Source: Spizellomyces punctatus DAOM BR117
Taxonomy: Eukaryota; Chytridiomycota; Chytridiomycetes; Spizellomycetales; Spizellomycetaceae
NCBI RefSeq assembly: GCF_000182565.1
Contig: NW_015971545.1
Span: 351,373 to 415,372 of the forward strand
Direction: 5' to 3'
DNA: 64,000 nucleotides
How positions within the stretch are numbered: the stretch's first letter is position 1; each line of letters opens with the position of its first letter. The translations under genes were made by a program, and so were the position numbers. The notes under the pieces are model-generated. The model was not told where the DNA came from, searched no databases, and worked only from the letters and a program-made list of their open reading frames with translations. This document shows, one piece after another, positions 9,741-22,000 of this stretch.

Positions 9741-10193
9741 CTGTAAGCGATAGTGAGTTGAGTGTGAGTGAAAATGAGAGGAATGAGTGAAAACACTTAC
9801 TAATAGAGTAGAGATGTGTGCGTGTGTGTGGGGAAAGAACTAGAGTTGCGTGTGCGTGTATGAATAGTCCAAATGACTTGCGTGCGTGAAAAGTTGTCGT
9901 TGTCCGTAAGTGTCCGTAGATGGTCGCTTGCGGGAGGAAGATTGAAATCACTCTCTCCTTACACACAAATGAACGATGATCCCCCAGACCAAAAATCCCG
10001 TTGTCCTTCCTTTACGCCAATAATGTCTGCGTGGGAATATCCTTGCCCCCAACCCCCCCTTCGCTCTCACGTGAGCTCAATTCATGACTAAGCATGTAGA
10101 TTCCCGACACATTCCGCACAGATAACTTATCTTTTCATCTAGAATGAATTAGTATTCCATACTAGTTCAACACTGCCATTTGCATTTTCAACA

Positions 10194-10275
10194 GCACGCT
10201 TGTCCGAGCGGTCTAAGGAGCTGGTCTCAAGTTCCAGTCTCGAAAGAGGCGTGAGTTCGAATCTCACAGCGTGCA
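10194..10275 (+). tRNA. tRNA-Leu (anticodon CAA)
   Basis: The 82-nt sequence folds as a class II tRNA. The 7-bp acceptor stem GCACGCT/AGCGTGC is perfect and followed by A. The D-arm has GTCCGAGCGGTCTAAGG, the anticodon loop CTCAAGT carries CAA, a long variable arm follows (TCTCGAAAGAGG), and the T-arm is GTGAG-TTCGAAT-CTCAC. No intron is present. The pair at the base of the anticodon loop is T-T. An identical copy lies inverted at 25215-25296. Confidence 0.93.
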
Positions 10276-10677
10276 CTTGCCGGCATCGTGAGAACTATTT
10301 TTACTTCTATTCCGTACATGTTGCAGGATGCTGAACATTCCTTTTGGCCGTTAGAGTTGATATTTCCATGGTAGATCTCATATCATTGTGTGACGAGAGG
10401 GAAACACTCGCATTACGGCAGTCCCCTGGCTTGCTTGCTAGTGCCTCTGGTGTGGTCAATTGAGATATCCTTCAATGTGCCAATGTCAAGTGCAGGTCCA
10501 GGTCGTATATTCACGGACATATATATATCAACGCTACAATGAACAAACGTTGACAAGTATATCACACATCGGCACACCCGGTTCCCAACCCCCGACCAAG
10601 TTTCAAAAACCGTTGCCGTGCATTCAAAGCCCCCAAACGCATTCCCACCGCCAAAAGTAAAAAAATCTAGGATCTTT
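10276..10677. other. Intergenic region between tRNA-Leu and the 3' end of RPL34
   Basis: No gene recognised. A short ATATATAT tract sits near 10520. Confidence 0.5.
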
Positions 10678-11383
10678 TTACTTTTTTCCAGACTTTTTGG
10701 CCTCTGCCTGTTGCGCCTTGAGCACCCGCTTCACAATCTTTTGTTCCTCAATCAAAAAGGCACGGACAATGCTGCAATGAAGTTTGGCTTAGCTAGAATT
10801 CATGACATGACAAGAAAAAACAGTACACACCGAGAGCGGACGCAGATACCGCATCGGCTACCACCATAAGGCCGGGTGACGGACTTTTGACGGCGAGAAA
10901 GGCGGGAGTACTGGGTGGGGCGGAGAGCAGGGATCTAACAAAAATCATCAATACAAAAGGTCAGATTGTGGATTCCTCATGAGATGCACGCGACATGCTG
11001 TTCCCCGCTCCCCAAGAATTCCAATTTGTTGCATTGTCCTCCCGTTCGGTTTGTTTTTGTCATCCCCCATTTGCCCACCAGCTGTCCTATCCCAATCCAA
11101 ACAACAAGTGTCGTCTCCGTCCATCGCCAATCCCATTTCAGACATTGGATGCTCACCCCTGAAAGGACGCTGCCGCAATCACCGCACTTGGGAGCCGACG
11201 CCTTCTTGACAATGTGAAGGACGGCCAACTTTCCACCTAAACGTTAAACCATGAGTTTACACATAGCCACTCCACACATTCGAAATGTTCACGACAAAAC
11301 GCACCAGGCGTCTTGATGACCCGGGTCTTGTTGGACTTGGTGTTGTAGGACAACCGACGGCGGTACGTCACGCGCTGGACCAT
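10678..11383 (-). CDS. RPL34: 60S ribosomal protein eL34
   Basis: Four exons by eye: 11305-11383, 11157-11236, 10831-10934 and 10678-10771, giving 118 residues, the usual family length. The N-terminus [20 protein letters not shown] is diagnostic. It continues through [20 protein letters not shown], the CGDC and CGIC zinc-binding pairs, [15 protein letters not shown] and [18 protein letters not shown]. It is a structural protein of the large cytosolic subunit. Phases agree at all three introns (68, 222 and 59 nt). The gene diverges from the Izh-type gene across a roughly 420-bp interval, so the two promoters may share elements. Confidence 0.93.
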
Positions 11384-11804
11384 GTTGACTTTTACGAATG
11401 AAAGGATCAGAGGTTAGCTTCCAGGTCTGGCTTCCAATGTTTTTGCGACCCCTCCATCCATCCATCCATTCGTTTACATCCATCCATCCATCCTACATAA
11501 GTCTCATCTTCTCGCATCTCCAATCCTACGTTTGCATTTCGTTGATGCCCTTTCTCAAAAACCCACCTAAGTGTCGTTTAGGCCGTGGCAAGCTTTACTG
11601 GGAAAGGAAAAAGGAAGGAATCCTTCAAAAGACTGCAAGTGTGTGGGAATTCCCACGTTGGAATATCACGTGATAGTGGGAACGGAGTTATAAATTTATT
11701 ATCGCACGTTCTCGGATTTACAATCCATCTTCCTCCTCCTCCTTCCTTGGCATTGTTCGTTGTGAGCGTCCCCCTCATCCCTTCCGATAAGGTTGCAGAC
11801 TCCA
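11384..11804. promoter_or_regulatory. Divergent promoter interval RPL34 / PAQR gene
   Basis: This is the intergenic region between two divergent start codons. It holds a tandem CATC simple repeat at about 11453-11494 (on the RPL34 side) and pyrimidine-rich stretches. No specific factor site was assigned. Confidence 0.5.
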
Positions 11805-13273
11805 ATGAGATCCCCTCAACGCCGCTCGTCAGAGGCCCGTATCAATGGGGCAGTTCTGGTGGACTCTAGTTCGTCAGCATCCTTGGAAGGAGTCCCACCA
11901 GCAAGAGAACAAGACACAGTTCGTCAACGTGTACGGACAAGGTCCGGTGAGCAAGTTGAACTCTTAGAGCAGGTGGAACAGGCCAATGGAACAAAGACGT
12001 CTTCCTCCCGATTGACTCTCAAATATGAGGAACTGATGCCTTGGCAGATGGTGAGATAAGATAGCTTTAGGAGGCCTTCCAGGCACGTTTTCTTCTTGAA
12101 GCATCCTGAACTCTACTCCAACACTGTATTGTATAACAGTACCGTTAACCCTTTTCCTCATTCAAATTATCATAGGACAACTTTTACATCCGTAGTGGAT
12201 ACAGACGCCTTCAGAACTCGTACAAGGGCTGCATGAGATCTCTCTTCTACCTTCACAATGAAACCGGCAACATTTTCTCTCATTTTCTGGGAGCCCTAGG
12301 ATTTGTCGCCTCCTTTTTTGTGACCTACGGATATGCAATCGAGGGAGTGGATACCGTTACATACGCGGATCAGACTGTGATAGCCGTATTTTTGTTCTCA
12401 GCGGTGGCGTGCCTTGGACTGTCAGCCTTCTTCCATACCTGCATATGTCATTCCCAGGATGTTTGCATTATGTGGAATAAAGCGGATTACGTAGGGATTG
12501 TCTTATTGATCTGGTATGGTCTGTCCGTTTGGGTCGGTCTTTTGCTGTTGTTCACCGTTTGTCTGGGATCACCATTAGCGGATCTACGGTACCCACGATA
12601 TATTATGCGTTTTACTGTCATGATACCCTTAAAAGGATTTATCTCGCCATGACTACTCTCTTTGGAATCCTCACGGTGCGTTGTTGATTTGGAGTGGTAT
12701 TCGCTTGGAAAGAAGTATTGTACTTTACCTGATGTTGATTGTTGCCGGTAGCTCTTTATGTGTTTATCGTCAAGATTCGCAACACCAGAATATCGATTCA
12801 TTCGAACTGGAAACTTTGTTGCACTAGGGTTGTCTGGAGTGATACCCTTGCTGCATTCAATAAATCTGTATGGGGTAGGTACGCAATTACTTTCAACCAT
12901 ACACATTGTCTCTGATAACCTTGCCCCGATAGTTCAACTTTGTGTCCGGATCGCTGGCCTTTTGGAATCTTGTCATCATGGCCGCGCTCTATTTGGCGGG
13001 AGCCGTTATTTATGCGAGCAGAATACCAGAGCGATGGTACCCGGGCCGCTTTGACATTTGGGTAAGGGACCCAAGTCACTATCGTGCTGTTGTTATCAGT
13101 TGCTCATATTGTATACCTTATAGGGTCACTCACATCAAATATTCCATGTTCTGGTCGTATCGGCGGCTACGGTCCATTATTTTGGGGTCATGTCAGACTT
13201 TCGCTTCTGGCATGCGGAGAACCCGCACTGCTCCGTGCCAACAGATCAACTTGTTGCGCGGTTCAGCCATTAA
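11805..13273 (+). CDS. PAQR family membrane protein (adiponectin receptor / Izh-like)
   Basis: Six exons by eye (11805-12050, 12176-12513, 12579-12675, 12752-12874, 12933-13061, 13124-13273) encode 360 residues with phase agreement at every junction. After a cytosolic N-terminus comes KGCMRSLFYLHNETGNIFSH, the PAQR entry motif, then seven hydrophobic segments. The putative zinc-site histidines are present in SAFFHT and in GHSHQIFHVLVV near the C-terminus. Other family landmarks are LAMTTLFGILT, GLSGVIPLLHSINLYG and IPERWYPGRFDIWGHSHQ. Relatives act in sterol/ceramide and zinc homeostasis at membranes. The specific substrate here is not inferable. ATG 11805 is the first in frame. Confidence 0.9.
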
Positions 13274-13466
13274 AGTTTATTATATACGAGTATTATAGGT
13301 ACAGAGATTTTGTGGAGCGAAAACAGCGGACCTTTTATTGGGTCGCTGTTTTGTGACAGAAAAGATCTTGTATTAATTTAGAGTAGAAAATACATTGGAA
13401 ATGCGCGTTTAATCTCCAAGATGTCAGTGATTCCATAGTGCATTTCAACGACCGAACCAACGAACG

Positions 13467-14312
13467 ATGCCCCATGCCTTCCTTGACATTCACATTGGAG
13501 ACGCCGCGGCACACGCCGCCCTACAAAGCGCCTACGAGCGTACCATAGGCTTTATAGCCGCAAAAAGCAGCGAACTCGCCGTTGACCCACTTTGCAAGCC
13601 AGAAGATCTCGCAGATTGGCAACAGGAGATGGCTGTCGAAATGTACAATTCAGACCCAACCTGGCAGGAAAAGGTAAAATACGGCCTCTGAATAGGGCAC
13701 ACTTCACACCCAGTGTGAACGTGTGGGTTTTAGCGTTTTTGTATGAGGCAGGACACATTTGCTGAATTTTTCTTCCTGCATAAACAGGGGCCCATCAGAC
13801 TGACCCCACCACCACCACCACGGGGAGGTCGAATCCTATTCACACTCTACGCCGACAAATGTCCCAAAACCGTTACAAATTTCCTCGCCCTTTGCACTGG
13901 ATCAAAGGGCCTGTCTAAATCCACCAAAAAGCCATTACACTACAAATCCATTCCCATCCACCGCATCGTACGGGGTTTCGTCGCGCAAGGAGGAGATATC
14001 ACCCGTTATGACGGATCAGGAGGAGACAGTATCTACGGCGGAACGTTCAACGATGAAAAAGAGGGGCTTAAACTCAAGTTTGAAAAAGGGGTGTTGGCTA
14101 TGGCGAATTCCGGAAAGAATAGCAATACGAGTCAGTTTTTTGTTACGTTGGGTGAGGATCCAAAGAAATTGGCTAAAATGGATGGAAAGTATGTTGTCTT
14201 TGGGAAAGTTGTGGAGGGATGGGAGGTTTTGGACTTGTTGGATGCTGTTGGCACAGATGATGGGCGGCCTAGGGATCAAGTGCAAATTGTCGATTGTGGG
14301 GAACTACCTTAG
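13467..14312 (+). CDS. Cyclophilin-type peptidyl-prolyl isomerase with N-terminal extension
   Basis: Two exons (13467-13673, 13788-14312; intron 114 nt) give 243 residues. The first exon encodes an approximately 69-residue helical extension starting MPHAFLDIHIGDAAAH. The second encodes the isomerase fold: RGGRILFTLYADKCPKTV, CTGSKGLSKS, HRIVRGFVAQGGDI (catalytic Arg and Phe kept), GGTFNDEKEGLKLK, MANSGKNSNTSQFF and DGKYVVFGKVVEGW. Compared with cyclophilin A, the Met and Cys before QGGD are Val and Ala, and the cyclosporin-contact Trp position falls in LAKMDGK and is not Trp, so reduced cyclosporin sensitivity is plausible. It probably acts as a folding catalyst; no signal peptide suggests a cytosolic or nuclear place. 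Confidence 0.9.
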
Positions 14313-14668
14313 AATCATTTTTCAGTAGATTGCTGCAATGGAAAAGAGTCTTTTTGATTCGTTTAATGTTGGATTTGGCAAGCACTACGATTACTCTGTA
14401 ACGTCTCGCTGCTTTAACCGAGCACTGGAAGACCTTTGGACGCACTCTGCCATGTGTTTGCACAGTCTGCTGGACCATTATCTTCCATTTTCATCTCATC
14501 GTTTTTTGCATCATCTTGCCATGTTAAACCTTTTCCGTGCTCAGAGCGTCATCGTTTGAACACGGCCTGTGTTAAACTGGTGGGTTCATGATTCCAATCA
14601 CATCATAACCATAGCAATGATTTCCAAATATGGTTATATAGAGAGCATTGGAGTGTGTTCCATCCACC

Positions 14669-14676
14669 TTCCGGAA
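14669..14676 (+). promoter_or_regulatory. Candidate heat-shock element upstream of Hsp104
   Basis: The palindrome TTCCGGAA (inverted TTC/GAA units spaced two bases) lies about 125 bp upstream of the Hsp104 start codon. Heat-shock factor binds arrays of alternating GAA/TTC units. Only two clear units are visible, so this is a weak site on sequence alone. Confidence 0.35.
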
Positions 14677-14800
14677 CCATCTGGCAATTTGTGTGTCATC
14701 TCGTACGGATGCTTCGTCATCATTTGGATAGTGTTATAAAAACGCAACCCTTTGGGCTTTCCCCCCCGTCGTTGTTTGAACTTATTGTTTACAAGAAGAA

Positions 14801-17470
14801 ATGAATCCGGAAAACTTTACGGATAAAACGACTGCTATCCTAAACCGGGCACAGGAACTTGCCCGCGAGTTTGCGCACGTTCAACTAGCGCCCATTCATA
14901 TCGCCTCGGCCCTCTTTGACGACGACGATGGCCTCGTTCGCTCCATAATAACAAAAGCGGGGGGTGACCCTGCTTTAGCGGAACGCAAATTAAAGTCCCT
15001 CCTCGTTCGACAGCCTACACAGGACCCGCCACCCGACCAGATATCGTTCCATCCAAACACAATGAAGGTCCTTCGCATGGCGGACGATATTCGGAAAAAG
15101 CAGAAAGACACACATCTCAGTATTGACCACTTGATCCTTGCGCTGATGGAGCAAAGTGAGATCATGGGCGCCCTTTCAGAGGCTGGTGTGACAAAGAAGG
15201 CTCTCGAAAACGCCATTCAACAAGTTAGAGGAAACCGACGGGTCGATTCCAAAAGCGCCGATTCAACATACGAGGCTCTATCTAAATACGCGGTCGATCT
15301 TGTCGCCATGGCCGAGGAAGGCAAGCTTGATCCGTGCATTGGACGTGATGATGAGATCCGCCGTGTGATACGCGTCCTTGCTCGCCGAACTAAAAATAAT
15401 CCCGTACTGGTTGGTGAGCCCGGTGTCGGTAAGACGGCCATTGTGGAAGGACTAGCTCAGCGTATCGTGAGAAAAGATGTCCCGGCATCCTTGCAAGCGA
15501 GAATCTATTCACTTGACATGGGTGCCTTGATTGCGGGTGCGAAATACCGTGGAGAGTTTGAGGAACGTCTCAAGGCTGTTTTGAAGGAGGTCAAGGACGC
15601 CGAAGGTAATATTATCATGTTCATCGACGAGATACACACGGTCCTCGGCGCCGGCAAGACAGAAGGATCGATGGACGCCGCCAATCTTCTTAAACCTATG
15701 CTTGCTCGTGGCGAACTTCGGTTGATCGGCGCGACCACGCTCGGCGAATATCAAAAATACGTGGAAAAAGATGCAGCCTTTGAGCGCCGTTTCCAGATGG
15801 TGATGGTTGGTGAACCTTCGGTGGAAGCAACCATCTCGATTTTACGTGGTATTCGGGAGAAATGGGAGACCTTCCACGGTGTCCGCATTCTTGATGCTGC
15901 TCTTGTCACGGCTGCGACACTAGCCGATCGATACATTACGAACCGATTCCTCCCTGACAAGGCAATTGACCTGGTAGACGAAGCATGCGCGAACACACGT
16001 GTTCAACTTGACTCGCAACCCGAAATTATCGATACACTCGAACGAAAGCATCTGCAACTTGAAGTCGAAGCCACTGCCCTTGCGAAAGAGAATGACCCGG
16101 CCTCCCAGCAACGACTACAAAAGGTTCGCGAAGAAATGGCTCGCATTCGCGAACAATTGAGGCCTCTCAAGCTCCGGTATGAGCAAGAAAAGGGCCGAGT
16201 GGAGGAGATACGTGGCCTTAAGGCCAAGCTGGAGGAGCTTAAACACAAGATTTCGGAGGCTGAGCGACGCTACGATCTTGCATTGGCGGCCGACCTTCGA
16301 TACTACGCTGTACCAGAGATTGAAAAGAAGATTGCAGAGCTCGAAGCAAAGCATAAAGAGGAAAAGGCACGAATGGCCGAAAATGCGACATCTGGAGCAG
16401 GTCAACTTGTTTCCGAAGTGGTCACCTCGGACCAGATCATGGAAGTCGTGGCTCGATGGACGGGAATTCCAGTGACAAAGCTCAACAAATCCCAAATTGA
16501 TCGTCTACTCAATCTCGCCGATGTCTTGCATCAACGCGTCGTGGGACAAGACGAAGCTGTCAAAGCGGTTTCTGAAGCCATTCTGCGATCTCGCGCCGGC
16601 CTATCTAGTGGTGGTACGATTGGGTCCTTTTTGTTCCTAGGTCCGACGGGTGTGGGAAAAACAGAATTGGCCAAGACATTGGCAACGGAACTCTTTGACG
16701 ATGACAAGAGAGGCCTTGTGCGCATTGATATGTCCGAGTATATGGAGCAACACACTGTCGCCCGTCTCATTGGTGCTCCGCCTGGTTACGTTGGATATGA
16801 TGAAGGTGGCCAACTTACTGAAGCTGTGCGCCGGCATCCATACTGCGTTGTCTTGTTCGACGAGGTAGAAAAGGCCCACCCGCAAGTCCTGAATGTTCTT
16901 CTTCAAGTCTTGGACGATGGACGCCTCACGGATGGAAAAGGCCGCGTTGTAGATTTCCACAACACGGTGATCATCATGACATCCAATGTCGGATCCCACC
17001 TCCTCCAAACCCCCAAAGTTGACGAACCAGTCAAACAGGCTGTGATGATGGAAGTGCGACGAACCTTCAAGCCAGAACTCTTAAACCGGATCACAGATAT
17101 TGTTATTTTCCACCCACTAGGCCATGACCATCTCCGCCAAATCGTCAAGATCCAACTCAAGGAAATTGCCAAGCGTCTCGAATCCAAGAACATTCAACTA
17201 AAGATCTCGGATGCTGCCGCTGATTTGGTCCTTGCTCGCGCTTATGACCCACTCTACGGTGCAAGGCCTTTACGCCGATACTTGGAACGTGTCCTTGTTA
17301 CAAAATTGTCGAAAATGCTTATCAGTGGCGCCTTGACGGATCGCAGCGTTGCCTATGTTGAGACAGTCGAGGAGGCTGGTGACACGGTGCGTGCCAAACC
17401 CGAAGATTTGGAGGAAGGAATAGTGATTAGGGTAGAACGGGCGACTGAGAATGATATGGAGACGGATTGA
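14801..17470 (+). CDS. HSP104: Hsp104/ClpB-type protein disaggregase
   Basis: An intronless 889-residue AAA+ protein, close to the 908 of yeast Hsp104. Order of domains: Clp N-terminal repeats (about 5-150), NBD1 with Walker [11 protein letters not shown] and Walker [16 protein letters not shown], an M-domain coiled coil (about 410-540, rich in E/K/R), and NBD2 with Walker [13 protein letters not shown], Walker [14 protein letters not shown] and the C-terminal small domain ([12 protein letters not shown]). The [11 protein letters not shown] pore loop of NBD2 is intact. No organelle presequence is visible and the tail is acidic (TENDMETD), consistent with a cytosolic Hsp104. It threads aggregated protein with Hsp70/Hsp40. 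Lack of introns fits an inducible heat-shock gene. Stop TGA. Confidence 0.96.
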   Translation: MNPENFTDKTTAILNRAQELAREFAHVQLAPIHIASALFDDDDGLVRSIITKAGGDPALAERKLKSLLVRQPTQDPPPDQISFHPNTMKVLRMADDIRKKQKDTHLSIDHLILALMEQSEIMGALSEAGVTKKALENAIQQVRGNRRVDSKSADSTYEALSKYAVDLVAMAEEGKLDPCIGRDDEIRRVIRVLARRTKNNPVLVGEPGVGKTAIVEGLAQRIVRKDVPASLQARIYSLDMGALIAGAKYRGEFEERLKAVLKEVKDAEGNIIMFIDEIHTVLGAGKTEGSMDAANLLKPMLARGELRLIGATTLGEYQKYVEKDAAFERRFQMVMVGEPSVEATISILRGIREKWETFHGVRILDAALVTAATLADRYITNRFLPDKAIDLVDEACANTRVQLDSQPEIIDTLERKHLQLEVEATALAKENDPASQQRLQKVREEMARIREQLRPLKLRYEQEKGRVEEIRGLKAKLEELKHKISEAERRYDLALAADLRYYAVPEIEKKIAELEAKHKEEKARMAENATSGAGQLVSEVVTSDQIMEVVARWTGIPVTKLNKSQIDRLLNLADVLHQRVVGQDEAVKAVSEAILRSRAGLSSGGTIGSFLFLGPTGVGKTELAKTLATELFDDDKRGLVRIDMSEYMEQHTVARLIGAPPGYVGYDEGGQLTEAVRRHPYCVVLFDEVEKAHPQVLNVLLQVLDDGRLTDGKGRVVDFHNTVIIMTSNVGSHLLQTPKVDEPVKQAVMMEVRRTFKPELLNRITDIVIFHPLGHDHLRQIVKIQLKEIAKRLESKNIQLKISDAAADLVLARAYDPLYGARPLRRYLERVLVTKLSKMLISGALTDRSVAYVETVEEAGDTVRAKPEDLEEGIVIRVERATENDMETD

Positions 17471-17860
17471 CTACGCTCGGACCTGAATGGTCGAATCAAT
17501 GGAAGAAAACATGGGTGGGATGGACATGAAGATGGGATTGAGCAGCCGAAAAGGAAACGGCCATCGAGTAGGCTTTGAACTTTGGTTTTGTGTATATAAT
17601 TTTCGGCTAGCTCTTCTTTGATTAGAGCTCTTCACTGTATACCTTTGATTTTTGCTTCTTGTATAAATATATCCATTTTCTAAAAACACAAATAACTTTG
17701 CCAACTTTATTAAACGACGGGACATGTCTGCAGGTCTTCAAATGCACATAACAAAATTAATATTCGTTCGAAAGAGTACATAATAAATACAAGGCAAAAA
17801 AGAACATACATCCAATTCACTCCCGCCCTCTTTCTTTTACCGGTTTCCTGTCAGGCATCT
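17471..17860. other. Convergent 3' interval Hsp104 / PDE
   Basis: AT-rich 3' flanks of two convergent genes. No gene or RNA recognised. Confidence 0.5.
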
Positions 17861-20800
17861 TCAGGATTGTCCCTGCACTAACGGTAGCACCGGCGCCGTA
17901 ACAGAATTTTGTCCCGACTTTAAACTCAAGCTCAACCGAGACGTAAGCATCTTTTTCTTGTTATCCCGCTCTCGCATATTTAACAAAATATCCTTATTTC
18001 GTATGAGGGTGTCGATCATGGGCTGGAGTGGAGTTACCTTGTGAACAGTTTCAAGCACTGTAATAAAAAAAAAGAAAACATAATGTTTGAGCAAAAATCA
18101 TAATCTGAACTAGAAATCCCAGAAAACGTTAACGTACTCGGTTGACAAAGGAATTCAATAAATCCAAGTTGACTTTGCGGGATATTCATATTATCTCTAT
18201 CCATATAGGGACTCACAGGTAATCCCAACCGTTTCTCTTCATCCCCTTGACTAGCAAATTCCTTGATAAGACGATCTAGCCAGGCACAATAGACTGGCCA
18301 TTCTCGGGTGAGGTTGGAGACGTCTGCGCATTTGATGAGCATTCGAAAGAGGAGGGCTCGGTCGTCGGGGTTCAGTTGGGGGTCAAAGGTTCCTGCAGCA
18401 GAGACCTGCCAAAACATAACAAACAAAATAATGTAGGGTTTAATCACACTTGTCTACTCCTTTGGTCTTTGCCCCATTTTTCGATTTTTTCCCTCCAACA
18501 CACACCTTATTTTTAAACATGGCCAGTGTCGTAAAATGTCCAGCCATATCTGTTGCCATGACCATATCAATGACTTGTTCCCGTACTTTGCGGGCATCTT
18601 CCGTCGAAAATGCTGCAAGGATATTATTTTCTTCTTTGAGCATGATGCTAAAGCCTGTCGCCAAATGATGGTTCTCAAGAACAGAGCGGTCATTGTAGAG
18701 GATTGCTTTGGGGTTTTGAGTGACGATAAGGAAATTGTTGTTGACGCCGGGGTGATCCAGATCTGGTAGGGGTACGGGTAAGGACGAGTGCGTTAGATGG
18801 TGTTAATTTGACAAGGTATCTTGGTCACTCACCGTGGATGATCGCCGCTAGATAGGCTGCAAAACATTCGAGGTCTGTTGGGTTGAGTGTGGATGTTTTG
18901 ATAAAACAGTGAATCGCTTGTAAAACATCTGCAGCGTGCGTTGCATTGTGATCTGCCAAAAACAAAAAGGTAAGTACCATAAAAGATAAAAAGTAAAATT
19001 CAAGAGGTCACTCGGGGGATGCAGGGAAATTCAAAATAGCACTCACAGGGTACTTCCGGTCGATAAACCGCTTCCACTTTTCTCAAAAATCTGGCCACAC
19101 GGTCCATTGGGATTTTCAAGCGATCCCCTAATCCCCCTGCTTGCATTAAATGCATGCCCAAAACCGTTAATGGTCTCCCGCCCGTTAGAGCCTCAAACTC
19201 AAAAATCGACCACGACCAATGATCCACCGTCGATAACATATATCTCACTTTGATATTTTCCTTAAATGTATCTCCACGGTCAAGTGAAGCCCGTCGACGC
19301 AGTTCCCTTTCTTTGAGTGCCCCAACGGGCGTCAAAAGATGCGGCAAGTCAAGAAGCGGATAAGAATTAGGAAACCCAACCGACGGCCTGCCACCCGACT
19401 GAACCGACGACTGTGATCTTGACATTTCTCTATCAGGACCCGATAAACCTTCTTCAAGCGCCCCAAGTTGATCACTGGTAGTCATCGACGGGATCATGCC
19501 AGGTAAGCGTGGTATTGGAGGCTCAGATTTACTGGGACGGCCTCCTCCCTCGTCAACCATTTCGAGAACATTTTCCATCGGAGGGTGGACGTTGGAATCT
19601 CGACGGGAAACGTCCGATCGGGCGGATCGTGCTAGACGGCCTCTTCGGGAGGCTTTATTTTGACCTGGAAGTAGGTTTAACAGCCAAGCCTATAAAAGCC
19701 GTATTTTTGACGTAATGATCAGTGGAACCAGCGAAAATAGTCGAACGAAACATGACATGCAGCTACCTCTTGTTCTTGATCCAAGCCCATAAAGCCTCCA
19801 CTAAGCTGTTTTCCCAGTTCCGGTGTGAAAAGTCTATCGCTATCACTGAGCCATCCCAACACCTTGCTAAGATGCTTAAACGTTGATGTATCCAGTGAAG
19901 GATTGGCCATGACACTTTTGACCGTTTGAATTGCCTTTTCTAGGGGGCTGTCCAGGTCTGCCGCTTGCAGACTGTACTGTTTCTGCAATCCTTTAAGCTT
20001 ATTCTTGAGCCCTTCATTGACAGACTTTAATCCAGATGCGACAATAAACTGTCTCCGATCAGTCCGCTCCACTACCCGGGTGATCCACGTTGAAAACGCT
20101 GTCCCAACTACGAGATACCATAGAATGAATATATATGACAAGGAATTATGAGCGCTGAGGCGATCCCAGAAAATTCCGGCGTAGCATGCTACATCGATGA
20201 TTCCAAATAGTAGGGTCATATGAGCTGGAAAGCAAGCCATGGATGGAATAGCAAAGACGCAAATTAAATTGAGAAGGCCGTAATTCCAAATGTCGCCTTC
20301 AGGATCAACGAATTTGGGTCTCAAGACTGATGTGAGCGCCAAAAGAGTTCCAGTTAGCTTACAAAAAAAGTCAAAGTCAAAACTTTTAAAAAATACGACT
20401 TTAGTGCACATACTGTAGTTTTGGACAACGCAGATGATCATGGCCGTACAGAAAAGCTGCTGGCATATGCGACTCATCACGTCCGCATGTGCGTATCGGT
20501 AAGCGACGAACAATATACCGAACGGAATGCCATTGCCGAGTACAAGAAAGAGTAGATCAGCTAGCCAGTTGTATCTGAAATGAAAGTATTGGACAATGGG
20601 ATCAGAACGCCTTCGCCCTCTGGAATACGCTATTGCTTTTACTTACCGCTTGCCCGAGTTGCTCTCCAATGGACACCATCCGTGGGTCAACGCCGCACAC
20701 CCTCGAGAATCAGAGACGAATGCAAGCACAATATATTGCGCATACACACAAACAACGGCCGATCCCATCAATAGTCCGACTCCAGCCCACCGTCGATGGT

Positions 20801-21296
20801 ACGTTGCCCAAAACCATCGTTCATACTCCCTTTCCCGTTCCGTATCCTCAAACTTCATCATCAGCACCTTTCGCCATACATTCCAGGAAAAGTTCCAAAG
20901 CGGGCCTCGCGTCGTGGAATCCGTCAGATCTTCAGGAAAGACAACACCAGATGTGAAGCGACGAAAGAGACTGGATGGATGCGATTTTGTTACACTCGGC
21001 GTAATACTCCCCACCGCTGGACCAAACATTGGAAAATCCCATGATGCAGCCGTAGATGCAATGCCCGTCTCCGAATTCGGACCTACCCCGCTTACCCCGC
21101 TTCTGGTAGGTGCTTCTTCCTTGGACACGATCGATGTGCGACTTCCCCTACCCAGGGTCGCGTCCACCCCATATTTCAAACCATCCATTGCTACAGCTGT
21201 ATCGTCCATACGTTTCCGCGATGATTCATGAAAATCCCGGCCTCTTTGTTCTTGTCGCTCCTCTGCGGGACTCAGATCCACTTGAAAAAAAGACAT
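17861..21296 (-). CDS. Multi-pass membrane class I cyclic-nucleotide phosphodiesterase
   Basis: Seven exons by eye (20647-21296, 19767-20574, 19047-19689, 18833-18952, 18506-18762, 18138-18405, 17861-18057) give about 980 residues with consistent phases. An approximately 150-residue disordered N-terminus is followed by about six hydrophobic segments (roughly residues 175-400) and a linker with a possible coiled coil. The catalytic HD domain has YHNATHAADV, HDLDHPG, NHHLATGF and CADVSN, which carry the metal-binding His and Asp residues of class I PDEs, and ends near GFIEFLCQP. It should hydrolyse cAMP and/or cGMP at a membrane. The last hydrophobic segment (SLSYIFILWYLVVGTAF) has no lysine, so it is not an obvious rhodopsin-PDE. 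The gene is head-to-head with a cyclic-nucleotide-gated channel. Confidence 0.92.
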
Positions 21297-22000
21297 GAAT
21301 ACCCCCAGATTCTGTGCTTAGGTCATTTTGTGCGGGCGTCTAATGTGCCCTCAAGTTGTGTGTGTGTGTGTGTGTGTTTTGGGCGTCGATAGATTAAGTC
21401 ATCGTCTTTAAACGCTTCCAATTGAATTATACTCCGATAAATGATCCTCAAGGGCTTCAGGCGTCGCGACACTGGGCCCAACGTGTTCTTGAATGAACGA
21501 ACCCAGACTCCGACAAATGTAAATCCAGACCTATCAAACTATATCTCGTCCCAATTGCGCTAGTCAACTGGCGTATTGTTTTCATATAGTGTGAACCATC
21601 CGGTCCGGTCAAGTATCGGAACTCTGCCCACTCTATTTATTCGGAAGGCTAGACTTTTGAAAATCATAGGCTCCGCTATTGCAAAATCATATTCAAGTCT
21701 GGAGGACTTTTTTCCCAACGTGGGACTTATGTAAGGATCCTTCTACCAAGGCGTCGTTCCAACAACGGCGTGATGGGAGATCTTTTTCATTGAAAAGCCA
21801 AGGTCATATCGAAAATAGCCTTCTTGACTATGGAAATCAGAATCATGGAGCAACCAGTTAGGGTCTGAGATTAAGGGTATGATCAAAGGATCCGGAATTG
21901 GTACGGAGGTTCTCAATCCCGTCTTTGGTGTTGTAGGGCATTTAGACCTAGAGTAACTACAAATTGGGTGAGGTACCTGATACTTTGGCTAATTTGTATT
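21297..22000. promoter_or_regulatory. Shared divergent promoter region PDE / CNG channel
   Basis: This 704-bp interval separates the start codons of two divergent cyclic-nucleotide genes. It contains a (GT)n microsatellite of about 10 repeats near 21357-21378. No specific operator was identified; shared control is inferred from the arrangement. Confidence 0.55.

Noticed and set aside
11453-11494. CATC-repeat as a CRISPR-like or regulatory array
   Set aside because: A simple tetranucleotide repeat with no spacers.
14338-14559. 73-codon ORF between cyclophilin and Hsp104
   Set aside because: No recognisable features and lies in the 3' flank/promoter interval.
19767-20574. Possible 56-nt intron within the PDE membrane exon
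   Set aside because: GTATGT...AG is present, but removing it breaks the reading frame, while the unspliced exon stays open.
20643-21231. Long + strand ORFs opposite the PDE N-terminus
   Set aside because: Shadow frames of the PDE first exon, which has consistent splice phases and TM segments.
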